A DNA stretch of 64,000 bases from Polychytrium aggregatum (taxonomy: Eukaryota; Chytridiomycota; Chytridiomycetes; Polychytriales): contig NW_026516224.1 of assembly GCF_025602895.1 (NCBI RefSeq), forward strand, positions 1 to 64,000, read 5' to 3'. Of this stretch, positions 21,199-34,196 are shown piece after piece; positions within the stretch are counted from its first letter, which is position 1, and each line of letters begins with the position of its first letter. The position numbers and the translations under genes were made by a program. Under the pieces are notes generated by a model. The model was not told where the DNA came from. It ran no database searches and saw nothing but the letters and a program-made list of their open reading frames with translations.

Positions 21199-22692
21199 CT
21201 AAATGAAGACCATGGCCAGTGCACCCAAGAGTGTACCCAGCCCAAGGGTGGCACTCGTCACGCTGGTCCTCAGGGCTCCCGAGGAAGACTTCTTTGTCGG
21301 GACGGCCGTGGGAGCTGAAAGGGGACTGGCCGAAGCAGCCAAGACGCCGGGCGGGCAGGTGATCGAAGAGTTTGTGAACGGATCGGCGGGGGCTGGGTTC
21401 AGGAAAGGGCTGAGTCAGACGATGCACTTGGTTCTGGACCATGAAGTGTCCACCCGAAAGTCCATAGACACTGCTTCCTTCCCTCTCCCTCGCTCTCGTC
21501 ATATCTTGTATTGGATGATTGTGAGTCGCTGTCTCCGGCCACTCTACTTACCATTGTTCTTGTATTCCTTGATGGAATGAATGGCCCAGTAGGCATCGTT
21601 AAAACCCCCTGGCGTGGAGAGGACATACTGCTCACAGGTCAAGTCGGAAGGGCATCCTGAGTCGCCCCAGTTGCTGATGGGCCACTTGCCACAGAGCGCG
21701 GTGTTGATGATCAGGCGCAGGTCTTGGAAGTGGTTCGAGGGACAGCAGCCAAAGTCAAAGCGCATCAGGGGAAGGCCCCAGGTATCGGGGTTGGGGTTCT
21801 CGGACAGAATGTCAGCGGGAATGTTGGGGCGGCTGAAGAAGTGGATGGCAAAGCCGTTGGTGTCCCAGTTGATGGTGTAGGCGCCGCCGCCGACGGCGTT
21901 GAACTGAGGACCAAAGGTCGAGGAATCGTTCACTTTGGTTGCACAGCCGTTGGAGAGCGCGGGGCTGGGAACGGGCGGGTCGTTGATGCCACAGGTCTGA
22001 GAGAGCGCCTGGCCGAGCTGGCTCGATCTGTCGGGCTCTCCGTAGCATCCTTGGGTGGTGGTATGGGGAGGCGAGTGACATGATGTGTTGATAATGTGAG
22101 CGTTATGTGGATGGGTGAGTGAAATAGCACCGTCTGGGTTGGATGGACCCACCCCGGCTGCCTATCGGACCCACGCCGGACTGTGCTTCTCCGTGCAAGT
22201 CAGCAACCTACCCGAGGAGGTGTGGATGACCATGTTGTTGTAGCTCATGGTGTTGACGCCTTCCATAAAGTCCAGCTCGCCCTGGTTGAGACCCTTGAAC
22301 CACATGGCGGGCCAGGTTCCGCAGCCCGTCGGGGCGTGGCCAATGTCGGCGACGAGCAAGGTTCCAGAGTTGTAAACTTTGTTGGACTGAATGCGAACCG
22401 AGCTGCGCTTGCCGCCGCTGGGGACGACGGTGGAAGAGTCGACGGCCATGAAGGCACTGCCAGCGCCCTGGTTGAAGTAGATCAAGTTCGCCTTGGTAGC
22501 GTTGGCGCGCGAGATATACTGGTTGGTGGTGTTTGGGGTTGGATCCTTGGCGGTCATGAAGCTGAAGTTGTCGAAGAAGGTGAGGCCGGAGAACTCGGCG
22601 ACCTTGGTGAAGCTGGCGGCGGCGACGAGCGAGGCAGCATGGGCATCGAGCAGCATCACGAGTGCAACGGCGAGGGCAGTCTTGGGCGCCAT
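21199..22692 (-). CDS. GH16-family beta-glucanase-like enzyme, secreted, GPI-anchored (390 aa)
   Basis: Three exons, complement(21199..21392, 21552..22049, 22212..22692). The start gives a signal peptide (ALAVALVMLLDAHAASLVAAA). About residue 137-146 lies NQGELDFMEGVN, matching the GH16 active-site pattern ExDxxE with its two catalytic Glu. The context is right: GTWPAMWF before it and NNMVIHTSSGCYG after it. The second exon holds further GH16 strands (INWDTNGFAIHFF, CGKWPISNWG, TCEQYV). In the chosen last exon the protein ends in a Ser/Thr/Pro-rich linker and a hydrophobic tail (LGLGTLLGALAMVFI), typical of GPI attachment. An alternative acceptor (exon from 21433) would end in a short soluble tail. 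The family cleaves or remodels wall beta-1,3(4)-glucans; exact substrate unknown. Confidence 0.82.
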
Positions 22693-24410
22693 GGCGAATG
22701 AATAGCTGGGGCAGCAGATGCAGGGGCGGCAGATGCAGGACGAAGAGGACCCGCAGCCGGGGGCGACGGGCAGGGCAAACCAAGACCGACGGGGCGGACG
22801 CGCTGGGGTGCCGAGTGGGACAAGACGAAGCCGTTGTACAGGCGCGCGCCACGGCCACTGTTGTGTGGAGGCAATGTGCTGCTCTGTCAGCAAAGACATT
22901 ATACAGCGCCGCATGGGGCTGTGCAGCCAGCAGAATGGGACTGCTGTGGGGTGTTGCCTCGCCACCAAACAGCAGCATGTGTGGGTGGAACTGCAGGGCA
23001 CACAACCATGTCACCAGACGCGACGGTGCGACGGGCGAGCCAAACTGCAAGCCCAAAACCGGGTGGGACCGGTGTCTGTGGCGGCGGATGCTGTTCGCCA
23101 GCAGCATGTGTGGGTTGTGATGCTCCTGGCATCTGTCCAACGGCACAGATTGGCCGAGATGGGCGACGGATGCTGGTGCAGGGTGGGCCCGCACGACCGG
23201 ATCAACCAGCGCGACTGTTGGATGGGAGCGTGTGCTGGTGTCGCCCGTGGTTGATTGCGACTGCTGAATGCGGGCACTATCCGCGAAGCAGCAGAGGCAC
23301 TCTGCATCGCGAGCAGCATCATTCGCACGGATGGAACCGGTGCCGACAGGATCGCGCAGTCCTCACGGGCAATGACGCCAAGCAGCGCATCGACACTCAG
23401 CATCAATCCAACGACACTCAGCATCAATCCAACGACACTTAGCACCAACGCAACATCTGCGCAGCATCGCTATCGGCGGCGCCCCCACCCCGCAGGCACG
23501 CGCATCCGCTCACAGGCATACACTCGTGCGCCCACTCCATGGGCGGCTCTCGTGGCACAGAACACAGCCGATCACGGCGACACACGGCACTGCGATGAGC
23601 ACACAGCCGGGCGCCGCGCAGCCGCGTCTGTGCCTCCTCTGGACGCGCACTCACGCCTGGAAGCGCCCGAAATGGCAGCTGGCTGCGCCGCGCCAGAGTG
23701 CTGCCAGCTGCTGTGTCTGTAAGGGTGCTTGTGCGCGGCCGACGCGTCGGCGGCGTCGTGCGTGCAACGCCTTCCTTTTTCGTTGCACGGGCAACCGCGA
23801 CGGGGGAGGAACGCGCAGGGCGGCTGAAGGCGCTTCTGCAGAAGCGCTTGTTGGGCGCCGATCGCCGGGACGGGCCCGGACCGACCAGGACTGACGCCGT
23901 CGAATCGCCGTCGAGAATAAGACTGGTGGCGATTGTGTCCTGCTCACTGGCTGGCTGGCTGGCTCGGTCTGTTTTCTGCCCTGTTCCTGCAGGTCTGTGC
24001 TCCATCGTGTGTCCTGCGTTTGTCGTCCATCTCGTGTTCCTGCGACTATTTCCTGTATTTGCCCTCTGTCCCTGGGTGTTGCCTCTCTGGGTGCTGCCTC
24101 TGCTCCGGTCGTCCGTTGCTCTTTTCTTTTCATCTCGCCTCTCCTTCGTCTTCGCTTCGGCCTTTCGTCGCCGTCCCATTATAAGCAACGCCCCTTCCTG
24201 GAGCCCCAGTTGCATTCCAAGTTACTCGCGCCTCGGCTCGGCATCCTCCCTGCGAGTTCCCCTCCCTCCTTGGCCCACCCGCCGTGGCTGGACGCTATTG
24301 CCTGCCGCTGACTCTCGATCGGCCCCGCGACGCTTGTTCCTCTACCTGCAGGCTACCTCGTCCTCCGCCTCCTGATCTGCATATTCCCTGCGTGTGATAT
24401 CACAAGCCTC
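22693..24410. other. Divergent intergenic region, GH16 to cyclin
   Basis: 1.7 kb without a supported gene. A TATA-like element (TATAAT on the minus strand) occurs near 22898, about 200 bp above the GH16 start. A stretch of 16-bp ACACTCAGCATCAATC-type repeats lies near 23390-23450. The part before the cyclin is pyrimidine-rich. Confidence 0.5.
24179..24185 (+). promoter_or_regulatory. TATA-like element of the cyclin gene
   Basis: CATTATAAGC lies about 226 bp upstream of the cyclin ATG at 24411, downstream of a long CT-rich tract. Confidence 0.35.
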
Positions 24411-26562
24411 ATGAGTACTCCCAGCCGACCTTCCTACGAGGCCCTTCCTGGAGAAGGCGCTCCTCCCTCGACCTCCACGATGCAACGGCAGCCGCCTTCG
24501 AGCTCGGGGATTCCCAAACGAACTCTCTCGGTCATTCCCCAGTCCCGGTCGTCGTCGCTGGACTGCCTGGCCAAAGAAGGCGTCCTCTCGATTGCCATCG
24601 TTCCACCCCTCAGCTCTAACGCTGGCTCCAAAAAGACAGCCTCGCCGACCTCATCGAAACCTATTGGAATACCCATTGCCAGTCTTTCTCTTTCCGACCT
24701 GCAAATCACGACTTTCTCCACGGAAGGTAGGCAGCCTCCTGGATACAGTGGCGGCTCGATGTTGAGACAGTCGGAATCGCTGGTTGTCGTGGTTGTTGGA
24801 TTTGTGGTTGTTAGATTTGTGGTTGTTAGATTTGTGGTTGTTAGATTTGTGGTTGTTGGATGTCTAGGGACGTTATTGCATCGCGATCAAAGTTGGGCAA
24901 TCCCTCTGCCCCCCTCGGGCCTTCTTCTGTAGTGTTACCTCGGTGCATTCCGGCATCCGATTCTTACTCTGCACGCTCGATATCCACCTCCACTCACACC
25001 CACTCCTTCGTAATTCATCACCATTCCCGCTCTCACCAGCAACCACCCCGACAAACTCCCTCCCACTCCGGCCAAAGGATTCCTCCAGCACCATGGCGAC
25101 CACCCCCACGGCCTCCACCCGCATCAAAGAGGCTGCCTCGACAACTCTCCATAACAAGTTCACTCCTGCCCTGACCAGCGCCCCCACGCTCAACCTGCCC
25201 CCGCTCACTCTTCCCACTCCCCATCCGACCACATACCTCTCGGCCACCACCCCGGCGGTGGTCACGCCTGGATCCGTCAAGACCAGCCATGCCGCCTTTG
25301 GCACCACCCCGACTGCCCCCATGCCCACCCGGCCCACCACTCCTTTGCATACTCTGGCTCGATCAAAGACTCCCGCTCTCGTCTCCTCGCCCGAGCATGC
25401 CGCCGCCGTCGCCCAGGCCACGCTCAGTCGCCCTGTTGCTGCCCCTCCCTCGCCCGTGTCATCGAGACCCACGACTCCCACGGCCCCGCCTCCCGCGGCT
25501 CCTGCTCCTGAAATCACCCCCGATCTGCCCGAGCTGATGGTGTACATGACCTATCGTCGTCTCCACCCCAACGCTGTCATCGCCAACGAGCAGTCCCTGC
25601 CTCAGCATTACATGATGACCCAGGAGTCCATCCGATCCGTTCTCAAGATCACCCAGGTCTCCTTTCCCATCAGCGTCCTCTCGCTGCTCTATCTCTTCCG
25701 TCTCAAGGAGCCGTCGCAGACGGCCACAGAGTACGAGATCTTGACCAACTGTCTGATCCTGTCGCAAAAGTTCCTCGACGACAACCGATATACCAATCGC
25801 ACGTGGGCCAAGGTCATCAGTCGCTCGCTCGAGGAGATCAACAGCGCCGAGATGGTCATCCTCAAGGATCTCAACTGGGACATCAACGTCTCCAAGTCCG
25901 AATACACCTCCTTCTTGCGCACCATCCAAACCTTCAAGAAGGAACTCTCTGAGAAGCTCCCCGAGCTGCGCCCTGCGTTCAAGTCCTACCGAATGTCCAT
26001 GTCCTCGACCCGACCCCGCAACCCTGCCTCGCAGCCACCTCCACCGCCGCTGCCGTCGCCCACTAGCTCCACGCCCGTCTCGGCGACGACTCCACAGGGT
26101 ACCAATTTCCCAGCCCCACCCAACAACGCCGTCGTCCTGCCTTCGAGTATGTCGGCGCTTTCGCACCAGCACAACACCCAGCACGCGCTGGAGCGATTCA
26201 GCCATGCCACCAGCGCCCCTTCTCTGAAGCGCTCCACCTCCGTCGACCGGGCCACGCGCAACCCCATCAGCGTCCCGAGCCTGAAGCGTTCGTTGTCTCG
26301 AGGCCACGCCATCATCCCGAACTTCCTGAAAAGCAACAGCACCTCCGACGCAGTCGGCGCCCCCAACTCTGGAAACAGCTTTTGGACCCTCACTCGCAAG
26401 AAGAAAGAGTCCAAGGAGGAGCTGCATGCCGCGGCCGCCGCTCAGCCACCGATGCCCCATCCGTCGATTTTGCAGCAGCAACAGCAGCAGCAACAGCAAC
26501 AGCAGCGTGCAATGACGCGAAACGCCGCCCCCGGAGTCATCGTCATTGGTGCTGACAACTAG
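24411..26562 (+). CDS. Pho80/Pcl-type cyclin (612 aa)
   Basis: Two exons, join(24411..24726, 25040..26562), joined G|CA in phase 1. The cyclin box spans about residues 265-420: LPELMVYMTYRRLHPN, SVLKITQVSFPISVLSLLYLFRL, then ILTNCLILSQKFLDDNRYTNRTWAKVISRSLEEINSAEMVILKDLNWDINVS. The KFLDDNRYTN..W and EIN..E..xLxxLxW pattern is that of the Pho80/Pcl family, which activates Pho85-type kinases. The N-terminal 260 residues are Ser/Thr/Pro-rich. The C-terminal part contains KRSTSVDR/KRSLSRGH-like phosphosite motifs and a polyglutamine run (about 26475-26505). A start at the ATG at 25093 in exon 2 is an alternative. The specific Pcl subclass cannot be told by eye. Confidence 0.82.
24786..24860. repeat. 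15-bp tandem repeat in cyclin intron
   Basis: About five units of TTGTGGTTGTTAGAT occur within intron 24727-25039. Confidence 0.8.
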
Positions 26563-27619
26563 TCCACGATTCTGCGCCGTCGCTGTCATGCCCATCCCCA
26601 TGCTTCCCTCCCAAGGGTGATGGATGTGGCTCCTGCTGTCGTCCCTGTCACTTTTGCCGTTTGATTCCACTTTCCACCCTCGGCTCGGTGGCCTCGGCCC
26701 CGCCTCTCCATGTACTTTCTGTCCCCACTCCTTCTACGCTGCATTTTGTCGACGCTGTCAGTCCCGAGGATCGACGACCAAGTCTCGTCTCGTCTCGCCT
26801 CCGTGTTGACTCGATGCAACATCTCACTGTCCCTCACTCCGTTCACCTCCCGCGTCTCCCTTCCGTTTGCTTGATCGCCTTTCCTCCTAGAGTATGCGTC
26901 GTCTGAGTTCACGCCTGTCTCTCCGTAGCTCATATGATCTCATCCTGTACTATTATTTATCAAGATTACTATTCAGTGCCAGCTCGCCCTTTTCCCCGAT
27001 TCGTGACCCTCGTTTTCTTCTTACCTTGCCATTCCCTCGTTGCCTTTCCGCCCCTTCTACACGACTAATTTCTTATTGTTGTTTGTTGCTGGAATCTCTG
27101 CAGTGCCGAGTGCCCGCTCCCCTCCGCTCCCTTTCCGTATTCCTCTTCTCGCCCGCTGCCCACCCTCCCCTTCTACCTTTTGACTTCCCCCCCCCTTTCT
27201 TTTTCTTCTTCCAGCGTGTTGTGGTTTTTGTACACACATATACACGCAGCTTGGCTCCAGAACCAGTGATGTTTGTCGCCGGATCCAGCAGGGCCACTAG
27301 ACCCAGGATGTGATTTTGATATGATTTGATGTACAAATGAAAGAGGAAGAACCGATTTTTATTGGTACGGAGCAATGCCTTGTGTTCCTTGGTCTTTCCT
27401 CCCTGTCGGTAGGGCGGACAGGGCGACAGGCTCCAAGCGGAGGGTATGATATCGAAGCACTTCGATTGGGTGATTGGTCGGTTGATTGGCTGATTGGCTG
27501 GTTGATTGGCTGATTGGCTGGTTGATTGGCTGATTGGCTGGCTGCAATCCATCCGGTCATAGCACATCTCGCGGACTGCCCAGACAGCGATGACCTCCTC
27601 GAAGCCAACGCAGCCTCCT
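26563..27619. other. Convergent intergenic region, cyclin to FHA gene
   Basis: No gene supported. It is pyrimidine-rich on the plus strand, with a C-run at 27188-27196. Near the far end (27475-27545) there are imperfect repeats of GGTTGATTGGCTGATTGGCT. Confidence 0.5.
27475..27545. repeat. Tandem repeat downstream of FHA gene
   Basis: About three 20-bp units, each made of TGATTGGCTGATTGGCTGGT-like subrepeats. Confidence 0.75.
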
Positions 27620-30600
27620 TCAGTTGAAGGACGAGGTCACTGCGGCAATGAAGCACACCGCCGAGAGCACCAACTGCGAATTCTCACAGTCTTCGGTCTC
27701 GAGGTAGTAGGTGACCTTGGAGTCCATCATGCTCTTCTTGAGCAAGTGTCGACCGCCACACTCCCCAAAGAAGCGCTGTTCGCGCGAGTTTGGGTGTTTG
27801 ATGATGATGATGTACTTGCCGAGCGAAAAGTCGCCTGTGCAGCAGTAGATGGGTGCCCCCGGGTAGTTCGGGCTGATCTGGATCTTGAGTTGGTTCACGT
27901 ATTCGAGGTGGGCGATCGTCACGCCCGCGGTTTGGATGACGTACCTTGCGGGATAGAGGCTGTGTGTTTTCGGGTTGTTGATGTCAAAGTCGCTGTTATA
28001 GAGCTCGAGGTATTCGGTGGCCGAGAATTGGGGTCGGGTGTCGCGGATGGTCAAGAGCCTTTCCGCCGGGAAACGAGTCAGCGATGATGCCGTCGTGCCC
28101 TGGGCCCTGTTGCTTCTGCCTCCTCCCCTCGCTCGTCCGCACTTGCAAGTCCTCTATCGACACCGGCAGCTTCTACTCGGCGCCTACCTCTTTGTCTCCC
28201 ACTTTTTCAGGTTCACCACAACCGCTGAAGCACCTGTCCGTGTCGATATCTGGACTTTCTTAACCTTGCCGCTCGTACCAGACGAGATGACGCCGATGAC
28301 AAACTGCTGCTTCTGCGTGACCTTCATGAACGACACATGCTTGCGGGTCACCGGTCGCGGGGGCTCTGATGCAGCCTCGGACTTTGCTGGCGAGCCCTGA
28401 AGAGTCGATTCGTTGCTTGCGGCGCGCTTGCGCATTTCCTCTTCCTTTTTCTTGGTTTCGTTGGCGAGTCGTTTGAGGAGAGCACTGCAGCCCGAAACAA
28501 CGATGCCGTCAATCAACGGAACAGAGCATGCTCGGGTCGAATGGCTTGCTAGATCGTTCACAGGTGCCTTGGACCAACACGGACTCAACAATCGCAAGGA
28601 CCGCTTCACTTACGTCGCAGCTAACCCAGAGTCCTCGCTGTGTGTGTACCATCCAGGATGAGTCGCATCAGTCACATATTCACGAATAAACCGGCCTCGC
28701 TTCGATGGGACTTACAGCTTATTCTCCTCTGCCTTGGACCGGAGGAGTTCCAGCGCCTCCATCTGTCGGCGGTTCGGAACAATAATCACCTGCATCTTGA
28801 TGCACTGGTGTCTGGCTGTGTCGCAAAGAAACCCACCATACAAGCAGCCTTGGTCAGTTCCATATTCGCGGTGCTGCCTAAAACTGTGGCTTCTAGCAGT
28901 TTCTATCGCATCCATCTCGATCTGCTTCAATGATGCGCCCATCCGTCGCCCTTTGAGCAGCGCGATCAGCCGGGGAGGGGCAATCTGCACTTACGCTCGA
29001 TAAATGGCACGCCCTTGCTGGTGTCCCACTCTTTGCAGTAGTCCTTGCCGAGTTGGATGTAGTCGCCGGACTTGATCTCAACGTCGCCGCTCTTTTGGCC
29101 GACATCGCTGATGCGAGTTCCGTTGTGGAAAGTGCCGGCGTTGCTGCCCATGTCGCGAATAAAGACCTATCGATATTGCAGATATCATATCAACAGCACA
29201 CGCCAATGCCCCCCGTATTTGGGTTTTGTTTGGTTGTTTTTACCGGGGAGATAGAGTGAGGAAGTTGTGTTTCCGATGCGATGTCCGGTTGGTTGTGTTT
29301 CGCGATGTATTATCCGGGATCGGTTGTTTCGGTGCACGTTGGCGGTTCGTTGCGAGCGGGTTGTTGTCCAGATAGGGCGATTGGGAGAGTTGATTCCGCG
29401 CATCGTGATTGCGATAAAAGATACACAGCTCTGTCAGGATCCAGGCACTCCTACACGCCTGCACATGTGTGGTTTGAATAGTCAACACTCGCCCGCATAT
29501 GCCCTCCCCCAGCCAACCATACATGAGAGCGCCGCAGGCAAGGGTTCGACAGAAACTCGACTTTACCCTTCCGTCCTTTTCCCAGATCTGCAAATGGACC
29601 CGGGACACGACCTGCGACTTGAACACTTTGAAGTATTGCGAGTTGTTGGCGTTGTGTCGGCCGAGGGTGAAGCAAGTCGTAAGAACCAGATGGCAGAGCT
29701 CAAATGTGTTGTTGAGGGGCAGCAGGATGATCTGCGGGGAATCTGCGACCAGGTCGTCGTTCGAGCTGAAGATCGACAAGAGCGAGGAGCTGGAGTGCAG
29801 CTTTCCAATGGGGTCGTTGGTAACCTTGCTGGTGAACGGGTTGGGTCTCATTATTGTGCTCGCAATCGAAGATTCGTGGGCGTGGCGGTGTGGAAGTGTT
29901 GCCGAGTTGGGTTCGTCAGGGGACTCGGAGTCGCTGTCTTTGTCGCCCTGGTTGCGCTCGGACATGTATATACCCGCAGATGCATCCCCGCGATCAGGCA
30001 TGAAGAAATCTCTGGGCTTTATCGCGGCTCCGAGGCCTACTGTTTCGACGCCGGGTGGGTGCGATGCTTCATTGCCTGGTCGAGCTCCCGGGATTTGTTT
30101 CAGAGAGAGCTGCTGTTGCTCCGACCGGTCACTCGTGCCAACACCTGGGTCGTCCTTTGCGTTGCTAGACACATCTCCAAGCGTCGCTACCGTGGACCGG
30201 ATTCCAAACTCCAGAGTGCCTGACTCAATACGGACGTCGGCTAGTCTTGCATCGGCAGGTTTCGAAGGGATCTCTTGGTTCGGTAGTAGCACGACGGTCT
30301 CCTTCAAAGCTGATTTGGCCTGATTTTTGATTTCAGCTATGTCGGTAATCGGTCCAAGCGCCACAGCGACTTTTGGTTCAATTGGACGCATACAGCCGTC
30401 ACGACGCCGAAAGTGAGTTGGCTACATACCGATGCCGATCCAGCCCCTGATCCAGCCCCCGAACCAGCCCCCTGATCCAGCCCCATACTCCCACGACTGG
30501 CTGCGATTTACATAGCGAGACACTCGCCAGCACATACCTTCGCTGCCACTGCGGGCTTTGCGAGTCACATGGGATTGCTCTAGGTCCTCGGTTGACTTTT

Positions 30601-33398
30601 GATCTTCATTTGAATCGGCGCCGTGTATCCCTTGGCTTGCTGCCGATGCACTCTTCATGATGCCCTGCGCTTTAAATCCAGCGGATGACTGGCTTTCCTT
30701 GTCTCTGGCACGAGCACTAGCACTAGCACTGGTGCTGCCTTCGGATGGCTCTCGGCTCTCGGCCCGTCGCTTTGGCGTCACCGGCCGAGGAATCGTGGCG
30801 CTTATCTTGGCACTCTTCATTTCAAACATCTGGGCTGCATTCTTGACCGATAACTGCCCACCAAGCCCGATTGCTACATTCTCTCCGTCAGATGTGAGAG
30901 CCTCTGAGGCGTTGGGGCTGGTGTTTTTGTCTTGGTCTTCCGTCGGTCCGTGCGACTCGACTGAGCGGATGGCCTTGTTTGATGTGGCCTCCCGCTCCTT
31001 GGCCATGTACAAATGTATTTGCTCATCAGGTAGCTGCCGAAGCTTGGAGGGCTTGATGTTGCCTTCGGTGGTGGTATTCGGTAAGACATTGGATGATGCT
31101 TTGCCCGCTGGCTTGGTTGCACTAGTGGGATTGAATGGACTTCGGAGCCCGCTGGTTTCGGCTGGCGCATCCTTGTGCTGAGCGATCGTGCCCTTGGGTG
31201 GACTCTCGCCACTTGTCTCGACTTTGCCAGGCTCGATATGCGAAAGCAAGTGATGTGCCAACGCAACGTACTCGTTGAGGACATCGTCTCTGCCCAGCGA
31301 CTCCTGTTGGCTTTGTGAGCCGGAATTCAGTCGTGACCGCATTGCGACATCGTGCTTGGATGCGTCGGAATGGGAATCCGTCGGAGGTGTTTCCAGACCG
31401 GCGAGACGATACAAACTGCTCATCGATCCAACCCCATGCACCACTGGCATATCGCTGATCTGAGCCGGAACGATCGACTCTTGGCTTGGCCGCTCGGTTC
31501 CAACTGAATGACCGCTGGACGCTGGCGCTGGCGCTGCCGACCGGCGCGGAGAACCGACCTGGCGCCTGAGACCATCGGCGACAGCTCGGTTGTCTTCAGC
31601 TCGAGACGCCGCGCTGCTATCCAAGTTGAGCGACGTCTCGCTGTGGGCCTCCTGCGAAACAGCCAAAAGCAATTGGCAATTAGGGAGGGCCTGATCTGTC
31701 ATTTCCGAAATGCCGCTGGGTTTCTTGGGAAATCATTGCAAGGATAAGCAAGGGAGGCCTGCGGGCGATCCGGAAAGTCACTCGATGGGCGGTGGACTCG
31801 GCAGGCACCCAACGTACCTTGGACGGTGAAAGTCGCTCAAAGTCACCTGTGACATTTGTTGCGGACCGCGGCATAGCGACCTTTTGCTTGAGCTCGTGAT
31901 GAAAGAGTTGCTGGATATGCTGCAGCTGTTCGTGAAAGTCGTGATGGGTGTGTTCGTGCCTTGTCGGGTCCGGGGTGACCGGGCTAGGTGTCGACGGTGG
32001 AACGAGCCGGTTGCCGTGGGAGCCAACGACGTCCGTCGAGTCTGCAGCAAGATGCGGAGTCGATTCAAAGTGTGCCTCGATGCTAATGTTGTGCGTGGGC
32101 GAGGAAGCCTTGGATTCGGAAAGTAGACTCTCGATGCTCTTGGCCTTGCCCAGCTCTCCCTCCCCTTTGGCCGGCGGGTTCTTGGAGAGCTTGCGCTGTG
32201 CCTGCTCCGAGTCCTCCACCTTGGAAGTGCGCGAATAGAACGACGAGAACAGCGCCCGGGCCATGTCGACCGAGTCGAGCTTCTCCTTGGATCCCCTGCT
32301 ACTGTCGAGCTTTTCCTTGGAGCCCTTGCTGTTGTCGAGCTTTTCCTTGGAGCCTTTACTACTTTCGCGCTTCTCCTTGAGCTTACTACTGGAGCCTTCG
32401 ACTTTGTCCCTGGGCTTGGGCTCGTCTTTGCTCCGGATGCTCCTGGGTGAAGACTTTTCCGACCCCGAGGCAGAGTGGCCCTTCTTATCCCAGAACCACG
32501 GGAGATGGTGCGACTTGGACTCGGTCTCGCTGGCAGAGGACTTGAGGACGTGCTCTTGCACGAGCTGGGCGGCCTTGCTGTCCTTTTGCTTCATCTGTTC
32601 TTGGAACTGCTTGATCGGAACCAGCTCAACGCCGCTGGCGAGGAACTTTGGCGAGGCCTGCGCCAGCGGTGGATGGGGCTTCACTGGCTGTTCTGGGGGA
32701 GCTGGAAGATTGACGCTCCTGAGAAACACCGACCCAGGACTCTGCAGTATGGGCGACTCGACCACGGGCCCGTCGGGGTCTGTGGGCTCCCACCACTCGT
32801 TTTGCGGCCACCGCTGGTCGAGATCGGCGGCGCTGCCGACAAGGCTCTCGGAATCCATATCGATGTCGACGCCGTCGTCGTCGTCGTCGTCGGGCACCGG
32901 GACCCCGCTCAAGATGCGCGAAATAGACTCCATCGTGACGGTGCCGTCGTCCTCCATGACCGAGGACATGGCCTCGACCTTTCTCGCCTTGTCGAGGTAG
33001 TTGGTGACCGAGACTCGCACAACCGTGAGGATTTTGAGGGTGTTGAAAGGGAAGTTGACCTCATGGCTCCGGAGGTCGGTGCAGCCCGTGACGACGTCGG
33101 CAATGATGTCGCTGAGAGTCTCGACAAAAGGGTTGATGTCGGTCTGGAAACCGCCTATCTGCTCCTCGAGCTGAAAGCACTCTTCTTGGATAGTGGCCCA
33201 TTGCTCCGCCAGGGTGGTGCCGGCGTGTGGATGCCGATAGGCCGTTCCCACGTTCACCAGCCGTGTCGAGCCCGCCGACTGGCCCGCGTGGATGCGGCAA
33301 ATGTCCTGAAAAATCTGAACCAGAACCTGAGCGTCCTGGGCGATCCTGTCGGGCAGCGAGCCCGCAGGGCCGGCCAGAGGCGGCGGCGGACGGAACAT
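27620..33398 (-). CDS. Large FHA-domain protein (1,490 aa), unassigned family
   Basis: Seven exons: complement(27620..28058, 28188..28484, 28716..28815, 28995..29166, 29567..30336, 30538..31651, 31818..33398), every phase consistent. The N-terminal ~190 residues are helical (DRIAQDAQVLVQIFQDICRI, FVETLSDIIADVVTGCTDL). A long disordered part follows, with repeated SSKGSKEKLD units near residues 360-400. The FHA domain is about residues 1100-1200: TLGRHN, SQVVSRVHLQIW, then across the splice IRDMGSNAGTFHNGTRIS and SGDYIQLG, including the canonical GR, SRVH and NGT positions that bind phosphothreonine. A coiled coil (MEALELLRSKAEENKLALLKR) and a C-terminal beta-rich region of ~200 residues follow. 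Splitting into two genes at the intron 31652-31817 is possible, but the donor/acceptor pair and phase support one gene. Confidence 0.65.
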
Positions 33399-34196
33399 GC
33401 TCGGCAGCGAAAAGCAGCAAGCTTGGGCCTTGGAGATGTGAATCGATGCTTGCGCGGTACTGGAAGAGACGGCCTTCTTGGCAAAGTCAAGGTTGCGGGC
33501 GGCTCAGCCATAGTGTTAAGCGAGTACCCAATCACCGCTGCTGACGACATTCATTGTTTTGTTTGGCAAAGATGCCGGCCAGGCCACCGCACCCAACGAA
33601 CGACCATCGGAAGCTGATTGCATCGGTTGCAACAACAGCGGCAACAACAGCGGCAACAACAGCGGCAACGCAGTCAGCCCTGCTCACATCGTGCCCCAGC
33701 TTGCGCGACTGAGATGGCCAATGAACGACCGCTGGTTGGCCGGATCAAGGCTATCAAGTGTCAAGCACATCCGTCTGGTGAGGGAGGCATATTGGGACAT
33801 CCCAGCAGGGCCCTGAACGCATTCGGATGAATAGTGGCCCAGGCCAGACATGCCAGTCGGCATCAGACAGACACTAGCGAGGCGAGCCCGTCGCATGCAG
33901 TTGACTGTTTGTCGACTGTTTGTCGACTGTTTGTCGGCGGTGGAAGGTGGCCCAAGAAGGTTTTGGAGCGACACCGGGCTTGTAGTGTGTTTGGACATGA
34001 ACCCAGACCAAGGCAAATATTTCCGCTGGCATGGTCGAAGCGACCGAGTCGACTTTTCGCTGGAGATGGCGCAGAATATTCCGGCAGACAGCACAGGGGG
34101 TCTTTAAGGACCGGGAGTCGCCCATCGAGGAGCCCCATCATCAGCACCTCCAACCAGGCATCCTCGCTTCGTGAACCACTCGATCCTCAAGAAACC
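33399..34196. other. Divergent intergenic region, FHA gene to CDA1
   Basis: No gene supported. It contains about four CAACAACAGCGG units (33629-33670) and three 11-bp GACTGTTTGTC units (33903-33935). Confidence 0.5.
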
